Of a DNA stretch of 64,000 nt, positions 53,038 to 63,571 are shown in pieces. The position numbers were made by a program, and so were the translations under genes. How positions within the stretch are numbered: the stretch's first letter is position 1; every line of letters starts with the position of its first letter. The notes under the pieces are model-generated. The model searched no databases, was not told where the DNA came from, and was given only the letters and a program-made list of their open reading frames with translations. This DNA is from Thiothrix subterranea (GTDB lineage Bacteria > Pseudomonadota > Gammaproteobacteria > Thiotrichales > Thiotrichaceae): contig NZ_CP133217.1 in the NCBI RefSeq assembly GCF_030930995.1, positions 1,912,001 to 1,976,000 of the forward strand, read 5' to 3'.

Positions 53038-53846
53038 AGACTGGCACGCCAGTTAGCTTCTTCGGCGCGGAGGGTGAGAATTTCAAAACCCTCTTCGGTC
53101 ACTAGCACGGTGTGTTCCCATTGCGCGGATAATTTATGGTCTTTAGTGACGGCGGTCCATTGATCGGGAAGGATTTTCAGGTGGCGCTTGCCTTGGTTGA
53201 TCATCGGTTCGATGGTAAAAATCATCCCCGCTTCCATAATGATTTTATCGCTGTCTTTGCTGTAGTAATGCAGGATCTGCGGCGCTTCGTGGAAACGGCT
53301 GCCGATGCCGTGTCCGCAGAATTCTTCGACCACACTGTAATTGTAGGCGTGCGCGTGTTTTTGGATCACTTTGCCAATCTCGCCGAAGGTTGCGCCGGGG
53401 CGGACTTGCAAAATACCAAGATACATACATTGCTGGGTAACGTGGCTTAAGCGTTTGCCTGCAATGGTCGGTTCGCCGACGTGGAACATTTTGCTGGTGT
53501 CGCCGTGGTAGCCGTCTTTGATCACGGTAATGTCGATATTCAAGGCATCGCCGTTTTTCAGTTTCTTATCGCCGGGGATGCCATGACACACGACATTATT
53601 GAGCGAGGTGCAGATGGATTTAGGGAAAGGCGGCGTACCGTAGTTTAACGGGGCGGGAATCGCTTGCTGCACATTAACAATGTAGTCATGGCAAATTTTA
53701 TCCAATTCATCGGTAGTGATACCGGGTTTAACGTGTTCTGCAATCATGTCCAGCACGTCGGCTGCCAGCTTGCCTGCTACCCGCATTTTGGCGATTTCGT
53801 CCGCCGTTTTGATCGTTATTGTTTGATCACGTTGTGTCTTTGCCAT
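53034..53846 (-). CDS. map: Methionine aminopeptidase, type I
   Basis: 270 residues. Metal ligands in LNIDITVIKDGYHGDTSKMF, FCGHGIGSRFHEAPQI (His), FTIEPMINQGKR (Glu) and AQWEHTVLVTEEGFE (Glu). It removes N-terminal Met. It is divergent from rpsB, the usual gammaproteobacterial arrangement, with 198 bp between. Confidence 0.95.
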   Translation of the reverse strand: MAKTQRDQTITIKTADEIAKMRVAGKLAADVLDMIAEHVKPGITTDELDKICHDYIVNVQQAIPAPLNYGTPPFPKSICTSLNNVVCHGIPGDKKLKNGDALNIDITVIKDGYHGDTSKMFHVGEPTIAGKRLSHVTQQCMYLGILQVRPGATFGEIGKVIQKHAHAYNYSVVEEFCGHGIGSRFHEAPQILHYYSKDSDKIIMEAGMIFTIEPMINQGKRHLKILPDQWTAVTKDHKLSAQWEHTVLVTEEGFEILTLRAEEANWRASL

Positions 53847-53915
53847 TTCTAGTTGTTCCCGGTAGCACTCAAAAGCGTTTCATGGTATAAAGCGCCCGCG
53901 AATTCCGCAAATAGT

Positions 53916-53943
53916 TTTACATATTGTCTAACTGTTTTATTTT
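53916..53943 (+). promoter_or_regulatory. Candidate rpsB-tsf promoter
   Basis: TTTACA (53916-53921), a 16-bp spacer and TATTTT (53938-53943). An AT-rich stretch follows. The start would leave a leader of about 95 nt before rpsB. Confidence 0.4.
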
Positions 53944-54011
53944 AAATCCACACATACATCGACACGACACGCAGGGTGCCTGACCAAAAAAACAGGTTGC
54001 GCTTGTTGGGA

Positions 54012-54034
54012 TGTATGGAGGCATAACCCATACA
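54012..54034 (+). promoter_or_regulatory. rpsB leader hairpin next to the ribosome binding site
   Basis: TGTATGG (54012-54018) pairs with CCATACA (54028-54034), and AGGAG starts at the last paired base (54034-54038), seven bases before the ATG. A structured leader abutting the Shine-Dalgarno is what S2 autogenous control of rpsB-tsf would use. Regulation is inferred from position. Confidence 0.5.
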
Positions 54035-54044
54035 GGAGCTTATC

Positions 54045-54809
54045 ATGCCTAAAGTTACTATGCGCCAAATGCTCGAAGCAGGCGTTCACTTCGGTCACCA
54101 GACCCGTTACTGGAACCCTAAAATGGGTCAGTTCATCTTCGGTGAGCGCAACAAAATCCACATCATCAACCTTGAGCAATCTTTGCCAATGTTCAATGAT
54201 GCAACCAACTTCATCGGCAAGTTGGCGGCGAAAGGCGGCAAAATCATGTTCGTTGGCACCAAGCGTTCAGCGCGTGATGCGGTCAGCGAAGCGGCGGCGG
54301 CTTGCAAAATGCCTTACGTCAACCATCGCTGGTTGGGTGGGATGCTGACTAACTTCAAAACCGTTAAGCAATCCATCAAGCGTTTGAAAGATCTGGAGCG
54401 CATGGCTGAAGACGGCACGTTCCAGAAATTGGGCAAAAAAGAAATCCTGACCTTGACCCGTGAATCCGAAAAGCTGGAACGCAGCCTCGGCGGGATCAAA
54501 GACATGCGCGGTCTGCCGGATGCGATTTTCGTTATCGACGTAGGCTACGAAAAAATCGCCGTTCAAGAAGCGAACAAGCTGGGCATTCCGGTTATTGGTA
54601 TCGTGGACACTAACAACTCCCTGCAAGGTGTTGATTACGTTATTCCGGGCAATGATGACGCGATCCGCGCTATTCAATTGTACGTTTCTGCGGCTGCTGA
54701 TGCGATCAACGAAGGTCACACCGCAGCGGCTATTACGCCAATGCCAGAAGCGGAAGCACCGGCAGAAGCTGCTGACGAAGCACAAACCACTGACGCTGCT
54801 GGCGAATAA
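54045..54809 (+). CDS. rpsB: 30S ribosomal protein S2
   Basis: 254 residues. [60 protein letters not shown] and [20 protein letters not shown] are invariant S2 segments. An Ala/Glu-rich tail (about 228-254) is a common extension. First gene of the rpsB-tsf-pyrH-frr translation block. Confidence 0.97.
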   Translation: MPKVTMRQMLEAGVHFGHQTRYWNPKMGQFIFGERNKIHIINLEQSLPMFNDATNFIGKLAAKGGKIMFVGTKRSARDAVSEAAAACKMPYVNHRWLGGMLTNFKTVKQSIKRLKDLERMAEDGTFQKLGKKEILTLTRESEKLERSLGGIKDMRGLPDAIFVIDVGYEKIAVQEANKLGIPVIGIVDTNNSLQGVDYVIPGNDDAIRAIQLYVSAAADAINEGHTAAAITPMPEAEAPAEAADEAQTTDAAGE

Positions 54810-54839
54810 GTCAGCCCGTTCAAACAAGGAGTTACCCTA

Positions 54840-55709
54840 ATGGCAATTACTGCTGGAATGGTGAAAGAGCTGCGCGAACGTACCGGCGCAGGCATGATGG
54901 AATGCAAAAAAGCCCTGACTGAAACCAATGGTGACATGGAAGCGGCTATCGACCTGATGCGCAAATCCGGTGCAGCGAAAGCTGACAAGAAAGCCGGTCG
55001 TGTTGCTGCGGAAGGTCGCGTGGTGATTGCACTGACGGCTGATGCGAAACGTGCAGCGGTTATTGAAGTCAACAGCGAAACCGACTTCGCGGCAAAAGAC
55101 AGTTTCTTCGTGGCATTTGCTGATGAAGTGGGCGCAACTGCACTGGCAAACAATGTTGCTGATGTTGAAGCTTTGTCAGCGCTGACCGAAGCCAGCCGTA
55201 CTGCGTTAATCGCCAAAATTGGTGAAAACGTGCAAGTGCGTCGTTTGGTATGGGTCGATGCTGGCGACGGTCAACTGGCGACTTACCAACACGGCGCGAA
55301 AATCGGCGTAGTGGTTTGCATGGCAGGCGATGATGGCGAAGCAGGCAAGCACGTTGCGATGCATATCGCTGCCAGCCGTCCGGCTTGCGTTGACGAATCT
55401 GGCGTACCCCCTGAAATGGTGGAGCGTGAGCGCGAAATCCAGATCGACATCGCGATGCAAAGCGGCAAAGCCCGTGAAATCGCTGAAAAGATGGTGGTTG
55501 GTCGCATGAAGAAATTCATGGGCGAAATCACTTTGGTGGGTCAGCCGTTCGTCATGAACCCTGATCAAACCGTTGGCGAATTCCTCGCATCCAAAGGCGC
55601 AAGCATTTCTCAGTTTGTGCGTCTGGAAGTCGGCGAAGGCATCGAGAAGAAACAGGATAACTTTGCTGAGGAAGTGGCGGCGCAAGCGGCTGCGGCAGCA
55701 GGGAACTAA
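54840..55709 (+). CDS. tsf: Elongation factor Ts
   Basis: 289 residues. N-terminal [20 protein letters not shown] and the core [19 protein letters not shown] (Asp-Phe pair that opens EF-Tu), then [20 protein letters not shown]. It exchanges GDP for GTP on EF-Tu. 30 bp after rpsB; a terminator follows. Confidence 0.97.
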   Translation: MAITAGMVKELRERTGAGMMECKKALTETNGDMEAAIDLMRKSGAAKADKKAGRVAAEGRVVIALTADAKRAAVIEVNSETDFAAKDSFFVAFADEVGATALANNVADVEALSALTEASRTALIAKIGENVQVRRLVWVDAGDGQLATYQHGAKIGVVVCMAGDDGEAGKHVAMHIAASRPACVDESGVPPEMVEREREIQIDIAMQSGKAREIAEKMVVGRMKKFMGEITLVGQPFVMNPDQTVGEFLASKGASISQFVRLEVGEGIEKKQDNFAEEVAAQAAAAAGN

Positions 55710-55734
55710 GAAGACCTTCGGGTTTTTCAGTAAG

Positions 55735-55758
55735 GAGGGGCACTGGTTGCCCCTTTTT
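55735..55758 (+). terminator. Terminator after tsf
   Basis: GGGGCA (55737-55742), loop CTGGT, TGCCCC and a five-T run. It separates rpsB-tsf from pyrH. Confidence 0.82.
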
Positions 55759-55806
55759 GCTGTCCCCTGTATAAATACACCCATCTAATTTAACACAGGC
55801 ATACTC

Positions 55807-56541
55807 ATGACCTCTTCAGCATCCAATCCTGCCATTCGTTTCCGTCGGATCTTATTAAAACTCAGTGGTGAAGCCCTTTTAGGCAACCAAGATTCCGGCA
55901 TCGACCCCGACATCCTCTATCGCGTCGCGGGCGAAGCCCTTGCTGTGCAACGTTCCGGCGTGCAAGTCGCCATCGTTATCGGCGGCGGCAACTTATTCCG
56001 AGGTGCTGGCTTGGCGGAAAAAGGCATGGATCGGGTGCGTGGCGACCAAATGGGCATGTTGGCAACCGTGATGAATTCCCTTGCAATGCAGGATGCCATC
56101 GAAAAACTCGGTGGGAATTGCCGCGTGTTGACCGCGCTCGGCATTGATCAAGTCGGCGAACGCTATTCTGCGCATCAAGCCCGCCGTTATTTAGAGCAGG
56201 GCGACATCATTATTTGTGCAGCAGGCAGTGGCAACCCGTTTTTTACGACGGATACGGCTGCCAGCTTGCGCGGGGTTGAATTACAATGTGACCTATTGCT
56301 GAAGGCGACCAAAGTGGACGGTATCTATGATGCTGATCCGAAAAAAAATCCTACGGCGAAACGCTTCGATCGGTTATCCTTCGAGGACGCCATCCAGCGC
56401 CAATTAGGTGTCATGGACTTAACGGCAATGGTCATGTGCCGTGATAATAAACTGCCGCTGGGTGTGTTCGATATGTTCGCACCGGGGGCGCTTGCTGCGA
56501 TGGTTCGCGGTGAGATTGTTGGAACATTGGTTGAGGTTTAA
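55807..56541 (+). CDS. pyrH: Uridylate kinase
   Basis: 244 residues. Amino acid kinase fold: [60 protein letters not shown], and [15 protein letters not shown]. It converts UMP to UDP; hexameric and allosteric in bacteria. It precedes frr by 4 bp. Confidence 0.96.
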   Translation: MTSSASNPAIRFRRILLKLSGEALLGNQDSGIDPDILYRVAGEALAVQRSGVQVAIVIGGGNLFRGAGLAEKGMDRVRGDQMGMLATVMNSLAMQDAIEKLGGNCRVLTALGIDQVGERYSAHQARRYLEQGDIIICAAGSGNPFFTTDTAASLRGVELQCDLLLKATKVDGIYDADPKKNPTAKRFDRLSFEDAIQRQLGVMDLTAMVMCRDNKLPLGVFDMFAPGALAAMVRGEIVGTLVEV

Positions 56542-56545
56542 GGTA

Positions 56546-57103
56546 ATGATTGCAGACATTAAAAAAGATGCAGAGCAGCGGATGCACAAAAGTATTGACG
56601 CGCTACGCAATGATTTGGCAAAGATTCGTACAGGTCGCGCTCACCCCAGTTTGCTGGATCAAATCACCGTGGATTACTACGGTTCGGACGTTCCCTTAAG
56701 CCAAGTGGCAAATATCGGCACGGAAGATGCGCGTACCTTGAAAGTCACGCCGTGGGAAAAGCCAATGGCGGCGAAAATCGAAAAAGCGATCTTGACCTCC
56801 AATTTGGGTTTAAACCCGTCTAGCGATGGCAATGTGATTCGCGTGCCGTTGCCTGCCCTGACCGAAGAGCGTCGCCGCGATTTGGTGAAAGTGGTGAAAG
56901 GTGAGGCCGAAGGTGCGCGGGTCGCTATTCGTAATATTCGCCGCGATGCTAACTCTGATTTCAAGGCACTGCTCAAGGAAAAAGAGATTTCCGAAGATGA
57001 AGAGCGCCGTGCGGCAGAGGAAATCCAGAAGCTGACTGACCATTTCATTAAAGAAGTGGAAACAGTGCTGGAAACCAAAGAAAAAGAATTAATGGTGGTT
57101 TGA
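56546..57103 (+). CDS. frr: Ribosome recycling factor
   Basis: 185 residues from ATG 56546 ([20 protein letters not shown]); the upstream in-frame start lies inside pyrH. Family core: [61 protein letters not shown]. It splits post-termination ribosomes with EF-G. Confidence 0.96.
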   Translation: MIADIKKDAEQRMHKSIDALRNDLAKIRTGRAHPSLLDQITVDYYGSDVPLSQVANIGTEDARTLKVTPWEKPMAAKIEKAILTSNLGLNPSSDGNVIRVPLPALTEERRRDLVKVVKGEAEGARVAIRNIRRDANSDFKALLKEKEISEDEERRAAEEIQKLTDHFIKEVETVLETKEKELMVV

Positions 57104-57153
57104 TGATTGCTGCTGCCTCGGTTCGGGGCGTGCTTGCATACGATGGGGCCTGA

Positions 57154-57903
57154 ATGACAAATACAACGCCAAAAGACGCGGTTCCCCGGCATGTTGCCAT
57201 TGTGATGGATGGCAACGGACGTTGGGCGAAAGCGCGTTATCTGCCCCGTTTGATGGGGCATCATCGCGGAGTTGAAGCTGCCCGCAAAGTTATCCGTGGT
57301 TGCAATAGCGCTGGGGTGGAATGCCTTACGCTATTCGCATTCAGCAGTGAAAATTGGCGCAGACCCGAAGAAGAAGTCAGCGGTCTGATGTCATTGTTCA
57401 TGTCAGCGCTGGAGCGCGAATCCGCTGCTTTATTCCGTCACAATGTCAACATGCGTTTTATTGGCGACCGCAGCGGTTTTTCGGTGAGTTTGCAGGAAAA
57501 AATCCAGCAAGTGGAGGCCATGACTGCCAGTTGTACCGGAATGCGTTTGCTGATTGCGGCAAATTACGGCGGGCGCTGGGACATTTTGCAGGCGGTGCGT
57601 ACCGTTGCCAGTCAGATTGCGGCAGGTGAGTTGGATGCGGTGGCGTTGGATGAGGCAACGTTCAGCGGTTTATTGTCCACTAACGGTGTGCCTGAACCCG
57701 ATTTATTTATTCGCACAGGCGGGGAAAAACGCATCAGTAATTTCCTGATGTGGCAAATGGCATACGCTGAATTGTATTTCACGGATGTATTATGGCCGGA
57801 ATTTGATGAACAATGCTTGCGTGATGCCTTTGCGGATTTTGCGTGTCGGCAGCGGCGTTTCGGAATGACCGGCGAACAGGTATCAGGAGGAAAACATGCT
57901 TAA
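57154..57903 (+). CDS. uppS: Undecaprenyl diphosphate synthase
   Basis: 249 residues. Motifs HVAIVMDGNGRWAKARYLPR with the catalytic Asp, GHHRGVEAARKVIRGC, LFAFSSENWRRPEEEV, and PDLFIRTGGEKRISNFLMWQ. It builds the C55 carrier for cell-wall synthesis. The stop overlaps cdsA by 8 nt. Confidence 0.96.
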   Translation: MTNTTPKDAVPRHVAIVMDGNGRWAKARYLPRLMGHHRGVEAARKVIRGCNSAGVECLTLFAFSSENWRRPEEEVSGLMSLFMSALERESAALFRHNVNMRFIGDRSGFSVSLQEKIQQVEAMTASCTGMRLLIAANYGGRWDILQAVRTVASQIAAGELDAVALDEATFSGLLSTNGVPEPDLFIRTGGEKRISNFLMWQMAYAELYFTDVLWPEFDEQCLRDAFADFACRQRRFGMTGEQVSGGKHA

Positions 57904-58714
57904 ACAACGGGTGATTACGGGGCTGGTACTGATTTTATTGGTATTTGCCGGTATCGTGTTCCTGCCAGTCGAGTTGTTTGGTTTGTTTTCATTGATGTTT
58001 ATTGTGGGCTTGGGTGCTTGGGAATGGGCGGGGTTAACCGGTTGTTACCTGCCAGAAAAGCGCATGGCTGGCACGATGATGATTTTGACCGCTTCGATTC
58101 CGTTGGTGTTTATTCGCCCTGATCCCGTTTGGGTGTTGGCGGTGAGTATTCCGGTGTGGTTGCTGGTGTTGGTGGCGTTGCAAGTATATCCACGCAACGC
58201 GGGATTTTATAAAAAGCACGCGCTGGCGATGCGTTTATCCGGTATTTTGGTGCTGTTGCCTGCTTGGTATGCGCTGATGCATTTGCATGTGATGCATTAT
58301 ACCTATGTTATCTATTTGATTACCTTGATTGCATTGGCGGATACAGCGGCGTATTTCACGGGGCGTAAGCTGGGAAAAAATAAATTGGCCCCGGATTTAA
58401 GCCCCGGTAAAACCAGAGAAGGCATGTCAGGCGCTGTGCTTGCTACGGCTGTTTGGGCGTCTTTAGCCACGTTCTGGCTGGACATTCCTGAAGGTAAAGG
58501 CGTGCTATTCATGGTGCTATCCATGTTTGTGGTGTTGATGTCGGTGGCCGGTGATTTGTTTGAAAGTTTGCTCAAGCGCGAAGCGGGAGTGAAAGACAGC
58601 GGACGCATTTTGCCGGGACACGGCGGCATTCTGGATCGCATTGATAGCCTGTTAGCGGCAGCACCGTTATTCACATTGGGTTTACTGTGGCTGGGGATTT
58701 CGCGTGGCATCTAA
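57896..58714 (+). CDS. cdsA: Phosphatidate cytidylyltransferase
   Basis: 272 residues, seven to eight membrane helices. The CTP transferase signature is near the C-terminus: [49 protein letters not shown] with SPGKTREGM is also typical. It makes CDP-diacylglycerol for phospholipids. Overlaps uppS and dxr. Confidence 0.95.
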   Translation: MLKQRVITGLVLILLVFAGIVFLPVELFGLFSLMFIVGLGAWEWAGLTGCYLPEKRMAGTMMILTASIPLVFIRPDPVWVLAVSIPVWLLVLVALQVYPRNAGFYKKHALAMRLSGILVLLPAWYALMHLHVMHYTYVIYLITLIALADTAAYFTGRKLGKNKLAPDLSPGKTREGMSGAVLATAVWASLATFWLDIPEGKGVLFMVLSMFVVLMSVAGDLFESLLKREAGVKDSGRILPGHGGILDRIDSLLAAAPLFTLGLLWLGISRGI

Positions 58715-59894
58715 AGGCATTACGATTTTAGGCGCAAGTGGCAGTATCGGGGTCAGTACCTTGGATGTCTTGGCGCGTCACCCTGAGCGCTTTCACGTTT
58801 ACGCCCTGACCGCACACAGCAATGTGGATAAATTATTCGAGCAATGCCAGCAATTTCAGCCGCGTTATGCGGTAATGGTTGATCCCCTAGCAGCGTCCGT
58901 GCTGGAAAAGCGCTTACAAGCAGTGGGCAGTGATGTGGTGGTGTTAGCGGGTGCGGAAGCTTTGGATGCGGTTGCGAGCAGCCCTGACACCGATTACGTG
59001 ATGGCGGCGATTGTTGGTGCGGCGGGTTTAGTGCCAACGTTGGCAGCGGCGCGTGCCGGTAAGCGCGTCATGTTGGCGAATAAAGAAGCGTTGGTAATGT
59101 CGGGGCAATTGTTCATTGATGCGGTGTGTGCATACGGTGCCGAATTATTGCCGATTGATAGCGAACATAACGCGGTATTCCAGTGTCTCCCTTCGGCTTC
59201 GCTCAGGGAACGCGAACATCGCGGGGTGGAAAAGATTTTGCTGACTGCTTCTGGGGGGCCTTTCCGTACATGGGCAGCCCGCGATCTGCATGATATTACT
59301 CCCGAACAAGCCGTGGCACACCCGAATTGGTCGATGGGGCAAAAGATTTCGGTCGATTCGGCGACCTTGATGAATAAAGGTTTGGAAGTCATTGAAGCTT
59401 GCTGGTTATTTGGTCTGCCAGCCGAGCGCGTGGAGGTGGTTGTACACCCACAAAGCACTATTCATTCAATGGTGTCCTATAATGATGGTTCGGTGTTGGC
59501 GCAATTGGGCAACCCCGATATGCGTACCCCGATTGCGTATGCCTTGGGGTGGCCTGAGCGTTTGGCGTCAGGGGTCGCACCGTTGGATTTGTTTGCGACC
59601 GCAAGATTGGATTTTGAACAACCGGATCGGGAACGTTTTCCATGTCTGCAACTGGCGTATGATGCCCATGTGCGCGGTGGTTATGCCACGATTGCGTTGA
59701 ATGCGGCGAATGAAGTGGCAGTGAAAGCCTTTCTGGGGCGCGAAATCGGTTTTACCGATATTCCAGTGCTGGTCAAGGCTGTGATGCTTACAGCGTCCAC
59801 CGGCACGCCGATGAACCTCGAAGAGATACTTATTCAGGATGAGGAAAGCCGTGTGCGTTCACTATCTTGGATAAAAAACAAGAAAATACATTAA
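58704..59894 (+). CDS. dxr: 1-deoxy-D-xylulose 5-phosphate reductoisomerase
   Basis: 396 residues from GTG 58704, inside the cdsA end. NADPH motif [33 protein letters not shown], metal site [44 protein letters not shown] and [20 protein letters not shown]. It commits DXP to the MEP route. The loop after FQCLP reads SASLREREH and coincides with a small palindrome at 59188-59209, differing from the loop I expect. Confidence 0.95.
   Translation: MASKGITILGASGSIGVSTLDVLARHPERFHVYALTAHSNVDKLFEQCQQFQPRYAVMVDPLAASVLEKRLQAVGSDVVVLAGAEALDAVASSPDTDYVMAAIVGAAGLVPTLAAARAGKRVMLANKEALVMSGQLFIDAVCAYGAELLPIDSEHNAVFQCLPSASLREREHRGVEKILLTASGGPFRTWAARDLHDITPEQAVAHPNWSMGQKISVDSATLMNKGLEVIEACWLFGLPAERVEVVVHPQSTIHSMVSYNDGSVLAQLGNPDMRTPIAYALGWPERLASGVAPLDLFATARLDFEQPDRERFPCLQLAYDAHVRGGYATIALNAANEVAVKAFLGREIGFTDIPVLVKAVMLTASTGTPMNLEEILIQDEESRVRSLSWIKNKKIH
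59188..59209. repeat. Small TCCCTTCGG...CTCAGGGA palindrome inside dxr
   Basis: TCCCTTCGGCTTCGCTCAGG with a final GA has TCCC/GGGA ends and resembles the CTTCG..CTCAG dispersed repeats seen in many bacterial genomes. It lies in a variable surface loop of dxr. Single copy in this window, so identity as a mobile repeat is weak. Confidence 0.35.
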
Positions 59895-59897
59895 ATC

Positions 59898-61274
59898 ATG
59901 AACTTGTTAATCATAATTCCTGCATTCCTTGTCGCGATTGGTATATTGGTTACAGTACACGAATTCGGACATTTTTGGGTCGCTCGTAAACTGGGCGTCA
60001 AAGTCCTGCGTTTTTCGGTGGGTTTTGGTAAACCGCTGTGGCGGCGCGTGTCCAACGATGCCGATCAGATTGAGTATGTGTTAGCTGCGTTGCCCTTTGG
60101 TGGCTACGTCAAAATGCTGGACGAGCGCGAATGCGAAGAGGGTTGCGACATTCCTGAGAAAGATTTGCCCCGCGCATTTAACCGTCAGGTGTTGTGGAAG
60201 CGTGCCGCGATTGTGGTGGCAGGCCCGGTGGCTAATTTCCTATTGGCTATCCTGATTTATGCGCTGGTGAATATGATCGGTCAGGATGCGATGCGTCCGT
60301 ATGTCGATGTGGTGAAAGATTCCCCGATGGCGGTGGCAGGTTTTCAGCCCGGTGAAGAAGTGACCGCGATTAACGGCATTGCCACGGATTCATGGGAAGA
60401 CATGCGCATGTTGTTGATTGATGAATATTTGAAATCCCCGCAATTGTTGTTCAGTGTGAAAGCGGCGGATGGTGTCGCCCTGCAACGCCAATTAGATCTG
60501 AGCAAGGTGGCGATGTTTGATGAAGAAGCGGGAGCATTGGATAAGCTCGGTTTGAATCCGTGGTTGCCGCCCTACGATGTAGTGGTTCATGCGGTTTTAC
60601 CGGATACCCCCGCTGCGCAAGCAGGTTTGCAAGCGCAGGATAAAATTCTGCAAATTGACGATTTGAAACCGACCAATGGGCGCGTTTTCATTGAACATAT
60701 TCAGCAACATGCCGATCAAGCGGTGACGTTAACGCTTGAGCGTGCTGGCAGTGTGCAAACCTTGACGCTTACGCCGCGTATTAATCTCGCCAGCGGTGTG
60801 GAGGTTGCTACCATTGGGGCGCAATTAGCCCCGCCGCCCGCGAGTTTGCGTGAGCAAGTGTATTTCACTCAATCGTATGGTTTTGGCGAATCGCTATGGC
60901 GCGGAATGAATAAAACTTGGCAGATGTCGGTCGTGACTTTGAAATTAATGGGACGAATGCTGACAGGTGATGTGTCGTTGAAAAACGTCAGTGGGCCGGT
61001 AACGATTGCGCAATATGCCGGTGTTACTGCGTCGATTGGTTTCACGGTTTATCTAGGGTTTCTTGCGATTGTAAGTGTTAGCCTTGGGGTATTGAATTTA
61101 CTGCCTATTCCGATGTTGGATGGTGGGCATTTATTTTATTATTTGATTGAATGGATAAAAGGTAGCCCGGTGTCGGCAGAAACGGAGGCCGTCGGTTTTC
61201 GGGTAGGAATGGCAATCATTGGCGGACTGATGGTGCTTGCCTTGTATAATGACGTTACACGGTTATTAAATTAA
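59898..61274 (+). CDS. rseP: Site-2 intramembrane metalloprotease RseP
   Basis: 458 residues. HExxH in VTVHEFGHFWVARKLGVKVL (first helix), GGYVKMLDERE, two PDZ domains (about 110-290, GFQPGEEVTAINGIA and GLQAQDKILQIDDLK), and the second metal site LNLLPIPMLDGGHLFYYLIE. It cuts anti-sigma factors in envelope stress and cleans signal peptides. Its place beside bamA is conserved. Confidence 0.95.
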   Translation: MNLLIIIPAFLVAIGILVTVHEFGHFWVARKLGVKVLRFSVGFGKPLWRRVSNDADQIEYVLAALPFGGYVKMLDERECEEGCDIPEKDLPRAFNRQVLWKRAAIVVAGPVANFLLAILIYALVNMIGQDAMRPYVDVVKDSPMAVAGFQPGEEVTAINGIATDSWEDMRMLLIDEYLKSPQLLFSVKAADGVALQRQLDLSKVAMFDEEAGALDKLGLNPWLPPYDVVVHAVLPDTPAAQAGLQAQDKILQIDDLKPTNGRVFIEHIQQHADQAVTLTLERAGSVQTLTLTPRINLASGVEVATIGAQLAPPPASLREQVYFTQSYGFGESLWRGMNKTWQMSVVTLKLMGRMLTGDVSLKNVSGPVTIAQYAGVTASIGFTVYLGFLAIVSVSLGVLNLLPIPMLDGGHLFYYLIEWIKGSPVSAETEAVGFRVGMAIIGGLMVLALYNDVTRLLN

Positions 61275-61276
61275 TT

Positions 61277-63568
61277 ATGAAAAAACACACTCTTGTAATT
61301 TCGGCTGTAAGCTGTCTGTTGGCAGTTTCTCAAGCGGTTTGGGCTGCTGCCTTCGTAGTCCGCGACATTGAAGTGAATGGTTTGGAACGCATTGCCGCCG
61401 GTACGGTATTAAATTACTTACCCGCCCAAGTTGGTCAACCGTTTAATGATGCGCAATCGGCTGAAGCGATTCGTACATTATTCCAGACGGGTTTGTTTGA
61501 AGACGTGCAACTTGGTCGGCGTGGCGATGTGTTGGTGGTGACGGTGGTGGAACGCCCCGCTATTGGTGAATTGACCATTAAAGGCAATCGCAAAATTCCT
61601 ACCGATAAGTTAATGGAAGTGTTGAAACTACGCAATATCAGCAAAGGCAATACTCTTGATAAAGCGGCCTTGGCAACCATTCAGCGCGAATTGGCAGAAC
61701 AATACCAAGGCATGGGGCATTACGGCGTTGATATTAATACTGCAATTGAAGCTTTGCCGCGCAATCGGGTCGCCGTTAATATTAATATTAACGAAGGCAA
61801 TGTGGCACGTATTCAAAAAGTTAAAATTATCGGTAATAAAGCTTTTCCCGAATCGGTATTGCTGAAACAATTGGAATCAGGGCCACGCGGGGCGTTTTCG
61901 ATTCCCTTTTTGAGCGATAGCGACAAGTATTCCAAAGAAAAACTGATGGCGGATTTGGATGCGCTCAACAGTTTCTACCGTGACCGTGGTTATATCAATT
62001 TTGAAATCGCTTCGGCTGATGTGTCAATGTCGCCGGATAAAAAAGATATTTTCCTGAATGTCAGCGTGAACGAAGGAGCGCAGTACCGCATTGGTGACGT
62101 GAGTGTCGCGGGAAATCCTGGTTTATCCAAAGAACAATTGGCTAAATCGGTTAAATTACGCAAAGGCGAAGTGTTTTCACAAAAAGCGTTGGAAGAAACC
62201 CGTAAAAACCTTTCCAATCAGCTTGGTGCGCAAGGTTATGCGTTTACCAAAGTGGCGGCAACCCCGGATTTTGATGAAAACAATAAGCAAGTAGGTATTT
62301 TGCTGTCCGTCGATCAGGGTAAGCGCACGTATGTCCGCCGCATCGACATTCGTGGTAATAACCGTACCAAAGATGAAGTGTACCGCCGTGAATTGCGTCA
62401 GGTAGAAAGCTCGTGGTTCTCGAAAGAGCAGGTGGAGCGTTCCAAAACCCGCTTGCAGCGCCTGCCTTACGTTGAAGAAGCCACGATTGAGGTAGAACCG
62501 GTTGCTGGCACAGAAGATCAGGTGGATTTGATTGTCACCGTGAATGAGCGTTCTTCTAACCAATTCCGGGTGGGGGCGGGTTATTCACAATCGCAAGGCG
62601 TGTTATTCAACGTTAACCTTAACCAAGATAACTTCATGGGAACGGGTAAAAAGTTGGATGTGAACGTTGATAACAGTAAAGTCAATAAAAACTACAGCAT
62701 CGGTTATACCAATCCTTATTATACGCCTGATGGTATTAGCCGTGGTTTCAGCGGTTATTACAAAGAATACGATGCTGAGGCAGAAGATATTGCCAGCTAT
62801 GCCTCTAATCGTTACGGCGGCAGCGTCAATTACACCGTGCCATTGAGTGAGCATGATTCGGTATACGCCAGCGTCGGCGCGGAAAAGCGTGAAATTGTGT
62901 TGGGTACTGCCCCGGCGCAGCGCATTAAAGATTTCGTCGATACCAACGGTGATGAATACAATCAATTGCCGGTGACGGTCAGCTATGTGCATGACACCCG
63001 CAACCGTACCGTTTTCCCAACCGAAGGCCAGCGTCATCGGGTTTCTTTGCAAACAGCCGTGCCGGGTAGCGATTTGGAATACCACAAATTGAACTATGAC
63101 GGTGCCGCTTATAAACCCATTACCGATAATGTTACGTTCGCGGTAAAAGGGAAAGTTGGTACGAGTACGACGGGCGGTGATCTCGATAATTTACCGTTTT
63201 TCGATAAATACTACGCGGGCGGCATTAACAGTGTGCGTGGTTTTGACCAGAGTTCATTGGGTTCACGTGATGAAAACGATGATCCAACCGGCGGTGATTT
63301 GTTAGTGACGGCGACGGCTGAAGTGCAATTCCCTGTTCCTTTAGCAGAAGATGTGAAAGGCTTGAAAATGAGCGCCTTCGTGGACGGCGGGAATGTGTTT
63401 GATGATACCGGTGATTTTAAAGCGGATGAGATGCGTTATTCCGCTGGTGTAGGCGCGGTCTGGTTATCGCCGATTGGCCCGCTGGAAGTCAGTTATGCGA
63501 AACCGTTGAATGCTGAAGAAACGGATAAAGAGCAGAAGGTACAATTCAGTATTGGGGCATCGTTCTAA
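61277..63568 (+). CDS. bamA: Outer-membrane assembly factor BamA
   Basis: 763 residues. Signal peptide to about 23 (AVWA/AAF). Five POTRA domains (about 24-420, starting FVVRDIEVNGLERIAAGTVL), then a 16-strand barrel (YKEYDAEAEDIASYASNRYG, YHKLNYDGAAYKPITDNVTF) with the lid-locking motif VRGFDQSSLGSRD and a C-terminal Phe (SIGASF). It inserts beta-barrel proteins. 2 bp after rseP. Confidence 0.96.
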   Translation: MKKHTLVISAVSCLLAVSQAVWAAAFVVRDIEVNGLERIAAGTVLNYLPAQVGQPFNDAQSAEAIRTLFQTGLFEDVQLGRRGDVLVVTVVERPAIGELTIKGNRKIPTDKLMEVLKLRNISKGNTLDKAALATIQRELAEQYQGMGHYGVDINTAIEALPRNRVAVNININEGNVARIQKVKIIGNKAFPESVLLKQLESGPRGAFSIPFLSDSDKYSKEKLMADLDALNSFYRDRGYINFEIASADVSMSPDKKDIFLNVSVNEGAQYRIGDVSVAGNPGLSKEQLAKSVKLRKGEVFSQKALEETRKNLSNQLGAQGYAFTKVAATPDFDENNKQVGILLSVDQGKRTYVRRIDIRGNNRTKDEVYRRELRQVESSWFSKEQVERSKTRLQRLPYVEEATIEVEPVAGTEDQVDLIVTVNERSSNQFRVGAGYSQSQGVLFNVNLNQDNFMGTGKKLDVNVDNSKVNKNYSIGYTNPYYTPDGISRGFSGYYKEYDAEAEDIASYASNRYGGSVNYTVPLSEHDSVYASVGAEKREIVLGTAPAQRIKDFVDTNGDEYNQLPVTVSYVHDTRNRTVFPTEGQRHRVSLQTAVPGSDLEYHKLNYDGAAYKPITDNVTFAVKGKVGTSTTGGDLDNLPFFDKYYAGGINSVRGFDQSSLGSRDENDDPTGGDLLVTATAEVQFPVPLAEDVKGLKMSAFVDGGNVFDDTGDFKADEMRYSAGVGAVWLSPIGPLEVSYAKPLNAEETDKEQKVQFSIGASF

Positions 63569-63571
63569 GCC

